This document shows positions 58,880 through 64,000 of a stretch of 64,000 nucleotides of DNA, piece after piece. The stretch lies in the NCBI RefSeq assembly GCF_900215335.1, contig NZ_OCMT01000001.1, positions 62,001 through 126,000 of the forward strand. Direction: 5' to 3'. The stretch is from Pedobacter xixiisoli. Lineage in GTDB: Bacteria; Bacteroidota; Bacteroidia; Sphingobacteriales; Sphingobacteriaceae. A model generated the notes under the pieces. That model worked only from the letters and a program-made list of their open reading frames with translations, had not been told where the DNA came from and searched no databases. Both the position numbers and the translations under genes were made by a program. Position 1 is the stretch's first letter, and every line of letters starts with the position of its first letter.

Positions 58880-60352
58880 ATGCAACTCGATCCCCAAAAA
58901 TTTATTGCTTTAGGTTTAACATACGACGACGTTTTGTTAGTGCCTGCATATTCAGAGATTTTGCCCCGTGACGTAAATACCAGCACTTTTTTAACCAAAA
59001 AAATCAAACTAAATGTTCCTTTGGTTTCTGCTGCCATGGATACGGTAACTGAAGCCGAATTGGCTATCGCTATTGCTCAAAATGGAGGTGTAGGTATGCT
59101 ACACAAAAATATGAGCATAGACAGACAAGCTGAGGAAGTACGTAAGGTAAAACGTTCGGAAAGTGGCATGATCCAAGATCCGGTAACTTTATTGGAGACT
59201 TCGGTAGTTGCAGATGCTTTTAAAATTATGAAAGAGCATAAAATTGGCGGTATTCCAGTAGTTAGTGCAGACAATAAATTGGTAGGTATTATCACCAATA
59301 GAGATTTGCGTTTTCAAAAAGATATGGCTAAGCCAATTGCGCAAGTAATGACCAAAGAAAATTTGATTACTGCCCCAGAGGGAACAACTTTAAAGCAAGC
59401 AGAAGAAATTTTACAAGATCATAAAATAGAAAAATTACCTGTAGTTAATGCAGAAGGTTTTTTAAGTGGCTTAATTACTTTTAAAGATATCCAAAAAGTA
59501 AAGCACTATCCACATGCTTGTAAAGACGAACGCGGTCGTTTACGTGTAGGTGCTGCAGTTGGTGTTACGCCAGATACCTTACAACGTGTTGATGCTTTGG
59601 TAAATGCCGGTGTTGACGTAATTACTATCGATACTGCCCACGGTCACTCGAAAGGTGTAGTAGATAAGTTAAAGGAAGTAAAAGCTAAATATCCAGAATT
59701 GCAAGTGATTGTAGGTAACATTGCTACAGGTGCAGCAGCTAAGTTTTTAGCAGAAGCAGGTGCTGATGCCGTAAAAGTAGGTATTGGTCCAGGTTCTATT
59801 TGTACCACCAGAATTATTGCAGGGGTAGGGGTGCCTCAGTTGTATGCTGTTTTCGAATGTGCTAAAGCTTTAAAAGGAACAGGAGTACCAGTTATTGCAG
59901 ATGGTGGTATTAAACACACAGGAGATATCGCAAAAGCAATTGCAGCAGGAGCAAGCACGGTAATGGCGGGTTCATTATTCGCAGGAGTAGAAGAAAGTCC
60001 AGGCGAAACTATCATTTACGAAGGACGTAAGTTTAAATCTTATCGCGGTATGGGTTCTATCGAAGCGATGGAGCAAGGTTCTAAAGACCGTTATTTCCAA
60101 GATGTAGAAGATGATATCAAAAAATTAGTACCAGAAGGAATTGTAGGTCGCGTACCATACAAAGGAACTTTGGCAGAGGTAATGTATCAATACATCGGCG
60201 GTTTACGTGCCAGTATGGGCTATTGTGGAGCTGCTAGCATCGAAAAATTACAAGAGGCACAATTTGTACAAATTACTGCGGCAGGTATGCGTGAAAGTCA
60301 TCCACACGATATTACCATTACTAAGGAAGCACCAAATTATACGAGTAAGTAG
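58880..60352 (+). CDS. guaB: inosine-5'-monophosphate dehydrogenase
   Basis: A 490-residue enzyme that oxidises IMP to XMP with NAD+, the first committed step of GMP synthesis. The TIM-barrel is interrupted by two CBS domains (about 95-210, e.g. [20 protein letters not shown]). The catalytic Cys is in [17 protein letters not shown]-binding in [20 protein letters not shown], and the flap in [23 protein letters not shown] 58880 ([20 protein letters not shown]) is the start. It is followed by a hairpin terminator (60424-60454) and a long repeat region. Confidence 0.97.
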   Translation: MQLDPQKFIALGLTYDDVLLVPAYSEILPRDVNTSTFLTKKIKLNVPLVSAAMDTVTEAELAIAIAQNGGVGMLHKNMSIDRQAEEVRKVKRSESGMIQDPVTLLETSVVADAFKIMKEHKIGGIPVVSADNKLVGIITNRDLRFQKDMAKPIAQVMTKENLITAPEGTTLKQAEEILQDHKIEKLPVVNAEGFLSGLITFKDIQKVKHYPHACKDERGRLRVGAAVGVTPDTLQRVDALVNAGVDVITIDTAHGHSKGVVDKLKEVKAKYPELQVIVGNIATGAAAKFLAEAGADAVKVGIGPGSICTTRIIAGVGVPQLYAVFECAKALKGTGVPVIADGGIKHTGDIAKAIAAGASTVMAGSLFAGVEESPGETIIYEGRKFKSYRGMGSIEAMEQGSKDRYFQDVEDDIKKLVPEGIVGRVPYKGTLAEVMYQYIGGLRASMGYCGAASIEKLQEAQFVQITAAGMRESHPHDITITKEAPNYTSK

Positions 60353-60423
60353 ATAACCCTCAGGCCGTAAAGGGGAGTTAACAAAAAGTTCCTTTTAGGG
60401 GATTTAGGGGTAAAGCATATACA

Positions 60424-60454
60424 GCGGGGCATCGGTTACGATAGCCCCGCTTTT
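60424..60454 (+). terminator. terminator of guaB
   Basis: GCGGGGC-ATCG-GTTA-CGAT-A-GCCCCGC followed by TTTT: an 11-bp stem with one bulged base, 71 bp past the stop. Confidence 0.75.
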
Positions 60455-60655
60455 CGTTACAAGTTTTTTGTGAACTTTAATGCTAAACCTCGTAGGTTTT
60501 CAAGACCTACGAGGTTCAAAGCAAGTGCAACAAAAAAGCTTTTCACTACAATCGGGTTTAATTAAGATAAATCTGTGCAACTAGGCAGTTTTGGTCATAA
60601 CGCTCATCAAAAATCATCTAACTATTAAAAATTGTTAAAATGGTTTACAATTAGG

Positions 60656-60699
60656 TCTTCACTTTGGCCCACGATTTAAATCGTGGGCCAAAGTGAAGA
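60656..60699. repeat. 44-bp perfect palindrome
   Basis: Two 22-bp halves with no spacer; the inner 20 bp are CCCACGATTTAAATCGTGGG. The core is shared with the rpmE2 terminator (34937-34964). No T-tract follows, so it need not be a terminator. Confidence 0.85.
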
Positions 60700-60938
60700 T
60701 GTTTCAAAGAATCTCGAGGTTCAAATTTGTATTTCTCGCTATTCCGGATTTGCAATCCGGAATTTTTATCTGTGGATTTGTAATCCACGCCTTTCAAAAA
60801 ATAGAATTCAAATTTCAACACTAATTTATCTGTATTGGAAAGATTGCCTCATCCAATGATGAACCTTATCATCATGACGAATAAGGTGATAATGTCACAC
60901 ATTTTTCAAAATAAAATTTCGAATTGTAAAAACTTTAA

Positions 60939-60946
60939 TATATTTG
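60939..60946 (+). promoter_or_regulatory. promoter box of the Cys-leader/TonB receptor unit
   Basis: TATATTTG matches TAnnTTTG; a TTTC (60916-60919 region) sits about 20 bp upstream in place of TTG. Transcription would begin near 60950, giving a leader of about 160 nt before the receptor and 40 nt before the small ORF. Confidence 0.5.
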
Positions 60947-60989
60947 TCTACTAATTCTATAGATATTATATATAATTAAAATTTTTGAT

Positions 60990-61097
60990 ATGAAAAAAGT
61001 CCATAATCTCATGTGTTGCTGTTGCGTAGAAAAAACATCTAGCTATTTGAACGCTCGTAGAAACGCTCTCAAAATACCCATACAGCAAACATTCTAA
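60990..61097 (+). CDS. candidate cysteine leader peptide (35 aa) upstream of a TonB receptor
   Basis: A short ORF that begins with ATG 60990 and ends with TAA 61095-61097, 15 nt before the receptor ATG. The peptide starts MKKVHNLMCCCCVEKT and ends in a basic tail (NARRNALKIPIQQTF). Codons 9-12 are four consecutive Cys codons (TGT TGC TGT TGC, 61014-61025), rare by chance in a low-GC genome. The Cys codon stretch TGTTGCTG (61014-61021) can pair, with one bulged base, with CAGCAAACA (61083-61091) at the end of the same ORF. A ribosome slowed at the Cys codons would keep that pairing open near the receptor start. The features together fit a cysteine-responsive leader; no stem with T-tract is visible, so control would be by translation or Rho. 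Regulation is inference. Confidence 0.6.
   Translation: MKKVHNLMCCCCVEKTSSYLNARRNALKIPIQQTF
61014..61091 (+). promoter_or_regulatory. possible RNA switch: Cys codons paired with the end of the leader ORF
   Basis: TGTTGCTG (61014-61021) and CAGCAAACA (61083-61091) form about 8 pairs with a one-base bulge, extendable by T22-A82. The pairing closes a loop over the rest of the leader ORF and lies 22 nt before the receptor ATG. Confidence 0.35.
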
Positions 61098-61112
61098 CAT
61101 CCAATTACAACA

Positions 61113-63755
61113 ATGAAAATCAAACTATACCAACTAAGAAATTATATTTATTTTACTTCATTAACTATCATCTTCTCTATCTCTGGCAATGCTACTTTTG
61201 CACAAAGCGTACTTACTGGAGTAGTTAAACGCAACGACGGCTCGGCAGTCCCTCACGCTACTGTTAAAGTTAGAGGCGCAAATATCTCCACAAGTGCCAA
61301 CGAAAAAGGCGAATTTCGTCTAGCCTCGGTTCCGGAGGTTCCATTCTATATCCAAGTTAGCTCGGTAGGTTTCAAACCGCAAGACTTTCAAATCATCACC
61401 ATATCGGCTACACCTTTAGAACTTGTTTTGCTAGAAGCATCGCAACTAGACCAAATTGTAGTAACTTCTAGGCGCCGTTCGGAGGTATTACAAGAAGTAC
61501 CTATTCCAATTACAGTTATCGGTGGACAAGCAGCTGAAAATGCTGGAGCTTTCAACGTTAACCGTTTAAAAGAGCTCGTGCCATCGGTTCAGTTATATGC
61601 TTCAAATGCTAGAAATACCACTTTAAATATCCGTGGTTTAGGCTCTACTTTTGGCTTAACTAATGATGGTATCGATCCTGGTGTTGGATTCTACGTAGAT
61701 GGTGTTTACCATGCTCGTCCGGCTGCCACCTCAACAGATTTTATTGATATCGAGCAGATTGAAGTAATCAGAGGTCCGCAAGGAACTTTGTTTGGAAAAA
61801 ACACTACCGCTGGCGCATTCAACATCACTACCAGAAAACCTAGTCAAGTGCCAAGTGGTAAAGTTGAATTAAGCTTTGGTAATTACAATTTCATCCAAGC
61901 TAAAGCAACCGTTACTAGCGGAGTAGCAAAAAATCTAGCTGCTAAAATCTCAGTTTCGGGCACGCAACGCGATGGTACCATTTGGAATGTGAAGGAAGAG
62001 CGCAGATACAGCGGACAGAACAATTTAGGTGCTAAAGGTCAATTGTTGTTTACACCAAACGAAAAACTAGAGTTATTATTAAGTGGTGATGTAAGCATTC
62101 AACATCCAGCTGGTTATCCTTTGGTGGTTGCTGGCGTAACGGCTACAGAAAGAAGTGCTTTCCGCCAGTACAATGAAATTGTAACAAACACCGCTAATGG
62201 TTTGGGCTATCAACTACCTAAAATAGATCCGTATTCTAGAGAGATTTATACCAATACACCTTGGAGACATAACCAATCTATCGGAGGTATCTCTTTAAAT
62301 GCAGATTATAAAATTGGTGGTGGTAAACTAACTTCAACCACAGCTTGGAGATTCTGGAATTGGGATCCAACTAATGATAGAGATTTTACGGAGTTTTCGG
62401 CATTAACTAAATCACAGGGTAACACTCGTCACGATCAATATTCGCAAGAAATTAGATATGCAGGAGATATTACCGAAAAATTGAGCGGTGTAATAGGAGT
62501 GTTCGTTTTGGGTCAGAACCTACAAGGTTTAGGTCAAACTGAAGAAGTAGGTAGAGACCAATGGAGATTTGTACAAACCAGCGCAACTGGGGAGCAAGCT
62601 TTATACAATACTTACCGTGATTTATTGACTGGTTATGGTATCACTACCAATTCTACCATCAAATCATTAAGTGCTGCCGTTTTTGCACAGGTAGACTGGG
62701 AAGTTTTAGATAAATTACACGTATTGCCGGGCATCAGGTTTACTTACGATAAAAAGGAAGTTGATTACGATAGACAAACTTACGGAGGCGGAACAATTGA
62801 TAGTGCTGATCCAAATGCAGCAGCATTGCGCAGATTAAAGGCCGCTGTTTATGCGAACCAGCAATTTAATACGAGTACAAATAATAATAATCTTTCTGGA
62901 AACTTAACAGTTTCTTATCGTCCAAGCGATAAACTAAATGTCTTTGGTACTTATTCAACCGCTTACAAACCAGTGGGCGTAAATGTGGGAGGTTTGCCAA
63001 CAACATCAACAGGAGCAGCCGATTTATCTGTGGCGGTAGTAAAACCTGAATATGTGCAACATTACGAGTTAGGTTTAAAAACTAAGCCAGCAACTGGCGC
63101 TTTACTAAATGTAACTGCTTTTAGAACAGATATCAAAGATTACCAAACTAATGTACAATCGCCGCAATTAGGTGTAAACAGAGGTTATTTGGCAAATGCA
63201 GAAAAAGTAAGAGTGCAAGGTTTGGAGGTTGATGGTAGCTATCAGTTGCAAAGGTTCTTAAGCTTAAATGCTGCAGTCGCTTATTTAGATGGTAAGTATG
63301 TTAGCTTCACCAATGCGCCACTTCCATTGGAAGAAACTGGGCACGTAGAAACTGTAAATGGCGTACCTAATACACAAGTAGCATTTAAAGATGCTTCTGG
63401 CGGCCGTTTACCGGGTATTTCTAAATGGAATATTTCTGGAGGTGCCGAGTTAAGCACTGCTGGAAGCCTGATTGAAAAAGAAGGTAGATTCTTTATCGCT
63501 GGTGATGTTTCTTATCGTTCAGAATATTCTTCAAATCCAACACCTTCAAGAGTTTTGGTGATAGGTGGATATACTTTGTTAAATGCAAGGCTTGGATTTA
63601 GATCAGAGAAATTTTCGATTTTTGCATGGGCAAGAAACCTCGGTGGAACTAACTATTTTGAGCAATTACAAGCTGCAGCGGGTAACTCTGGTTTGTATGC
63701 TGGTGTATTGGGAGATCCAAGAACTTACGGAGCTACGTTAAGATTTGGATTTTAA
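61113..63755 (+). CDS. TonB-dependent outer-membrane receptor, predicted sulfur-compound uptake
   Basis: An 880-residue receptor. It has a signal peptide (about residues 1-31, ending TFAQ), a carboxypeptidase-regulatory-like domain (about 32-115, ATVKVRGANISTSANEKGEF), a TonB-box/plug region (about 118-235) and a barrel to the C-terminus (YGATLRFGF). The plug motifs IRGLGSTFGLTNDGIDPGVG, FYVDGVYHARPAAT and VIRGPQGTLFGKNTTAGAFN are of the kind common in proteobacterial (e.g. sphingomonad) receptors. They are joined here to a Bacteroidota N-terminal domain. No SusD partner follows. The ligand cannot be read from the protein; the Cys-rich leader ORF directly upstream suggests a link to cysteine or sulfur supply. 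Confidence 0.88.
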   Translation: MKIKLYQLRNYIYFTSLTIIFSISGNATFAQSVLTGVVKRNDGSAVPHATVKVRGANISTSANEKGEFRLASVPEVPFYIQVSSVGFKPQDFQIITISATPLELVLLEASQLDQIVVTSRRRSEVLQEVPIPITVIGGQAAENAGAFNVNRLKELVPSVQLYASNARNTTLNIRGLGSTFGLTNDGIDPGVGFYVDGVYHARPAATSTDFIDIEQIEVIRGPQGTLFGKNTTAGAFNITTRKPSQVPSGKVELSFGNYNFIQAKATVTSGVAKNLAAKISVSGTQRDGTIWNVKEERRYSGQNNLGAKGQLLFTPNEKLELLLSGDVSIQHPAGYPLVVAGVTATERSAFRQYNEIVTNTANGLGYQLPKIDPYSREIYTNTPWRHNQSIGGISLNADYKIGGGKLTSTTAWRFWNWDPTNDRDFTEFSALTKSQGNTRHDQYSQEIRYAGDITEKLSGVIGVFVLGQNLQGLGQTEEVGRDQWRFVQTSATGEQALYNTYRDLLTGYGITTNSTIKSLSAAVFAQVDWEVLDKLHVLPGIRFTYDKKEVDYDRQTYGGGTIDSADPNAAALRRLKAAVYANQQFNTSTNNNNLSGNLTVSYRPSDKLNVFGTYSTAYKPVGVNVGGLPTTSTGAADLSVAVVKPEYVQHYELGLKTKPATGALLNVTAFRTDIKDYQTNVQSPQLGVNRGYLANAEKVRVQGLEVDGSYQLQRFLSLNAAVAYLDGKYVSFTNAPLPLEETGHVETVNGVPNTQVAFKDASGGRLPGISKWNISGGAELSTAGSLIEKEGRFFIAGDVSYRSEYSSNPTPSRVLVIGGYTLLNARLGFRSEKFSIFAWARNLGGTNYFEQLQAAAGNSGLYAGVLGDPRTYGATLRFGF

Positions 63756-64000
63756 TAAAAATTCAAGACTTACGAAGTTTTTAAACGGCGAAGCCCTCAA
63801 CTTTTCCATTAGAAAAATAAATTAGACTAAAGTTAAAATTTGTAAGTCTCTATTTTGATCCGTCATTTCGACGAGGAACGAGGAGAAATCTCTAAACTTT
63901 ATCTTTTAATTTAATGAAAATGGCCAGTGTATTAACGCTGGCCATTTCTTATTTCAGGAAAAAGAGTTTTATCTTCGCTGCACAATTTTATAGTATGGAA
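63756..64000. other. end of window: repeat copy, terminator and a possible next gene start
   Basis: 63861-63893 is a half copy of the CGTCATTTCGA...GAGAAATCTCT repeat. A terminator follows (63918-63947). TATCTTCG (63970-63977) and an ATG at 63995 with only two codons in the window could be the promoter and start of the next plus-strand gene; this cannot be tested here. Confidence 0.4.
63918..63947 (+). terminator. probable terminator of the TonB receptor unit
   Basis: AAATGGCCAG and CTGGCCATTT, a 10-bp perfect stem with a 10-nt loop, followed by CTTATTTC. About 160 bp after the receptor stop. Confidence 0.6.

Larger units (their letters stand above)
60353..60938. repeat. repeat-dense gene-free stretch between guaB and the TonB unit
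   Basis: 60424-60454 is a guaB terminator hairpin, also a piece of the GCGGGACTATC repeat. 60486-60516 is AACCTCGTAGGT facing ACCTACGAGGTT. 60656-60699 is a 44-bp perfect palindrome. 60741-60763 and 60772-60788 are palindromes of the GGATT(N)AATCC family. About 100 bp of plain sequence follow before the promoter. No ORF worth calling. Confidence 0.65.

Noticed and set aside
63829..63843. TTAGACTAAA string as a third metal operator
   Set aside because: The central four bases are missing and no promoter box overlaps; it does not match the two real sites.

Overview
The window looks like a stretch of chromosome from a Bacteroidota bacterium of the Sphingobacteriaceae, most likely Pedobacter or a close relative. 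The grounds are low GC, promoters of the Bacteroidota type (TTG, about 19-20 bp, TAnnTTTG), almost no Shine-Dalgarno sequences, TonB-dependent receptors with N-terminal carboxypeptidase-regulatory domains, a two-component-propeller histidine kinase with a LytTR regulator, a GlmU-like nucleotidyltransferase, DUF3857 and DUF6588 proteins, and the futalosine enzyme MqnC. Genus assignment is inference. No rRNA, tRNA, CRISPR array, intact insertion sequence or prophage was seen.

Layout. 1-6.5 kb: partial lysine 6-transaminase, ACC deaminase/D-cysteine desulfhydrase-like enzyme, outer-membrane protein, rluD with a class IV aminotransferase, and fmt. 6.6-14.5 kb: smpB, a TonB receptor, a lipoprotein, a DUF1905 protein, a manganese-type module (MntR-like regulator overlapping an Nramp-USP fusion transporter) and an Lrp regulator. 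14.5-23 kb: a GxxExxY protein between inverted repeats, ung, a thioredoxin-like protein, lysS, a repeat-filled gap and an acyl-CoA ligase. 22.9-29.7 kb: a secreted protein of 21-residue repeats, two ankyrin proteins, iscS-iscU-iscA and methylmalonyl-CoA epimerase. 29.8-40 kb: antiporter, TPR histidine kinase with LuxR regulator, rpmE2, GlmU-like enzyme, tpiA, prmA, mpl and an XRE regulator. 40-58.6 kb: GNAT-like protein, LytTR/propeller kinase pair, two ferritin-like proteins, mqnC, an M16 peptidase pair, two DUF3857 proteins and a metallophosphoesterase-propeller fusion. 58.8-64 kb: guaB, a dense repeat region and a second TonB receptor preceded by a tiny cysteine-rich ORF.

Two regulatory observations stand out. 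First, a 35-codon ORF at 60990-61097, just upstream of the TonB receptor at 61113, has four consecutive Cys codons. These codons can base-pair with the end of the same ORF, so it looks like a cysteine-responsive leader peptide and would make the receptor a candidate importer of a sulfur compound. Second, an identical 16-bp operator-like palindrome overlaps the -7 promoter box of both the mntR-mntH operon and the unlinked TonB receptor at 7305. This suggests one metal regulon with an outer-membrane and an inner-membrane step.

Most of the intergenic space is filled by several families of small dispersed palindromes. Some show compensatory changes in their stems and many sit between convergent genes, where they could act as terminators.
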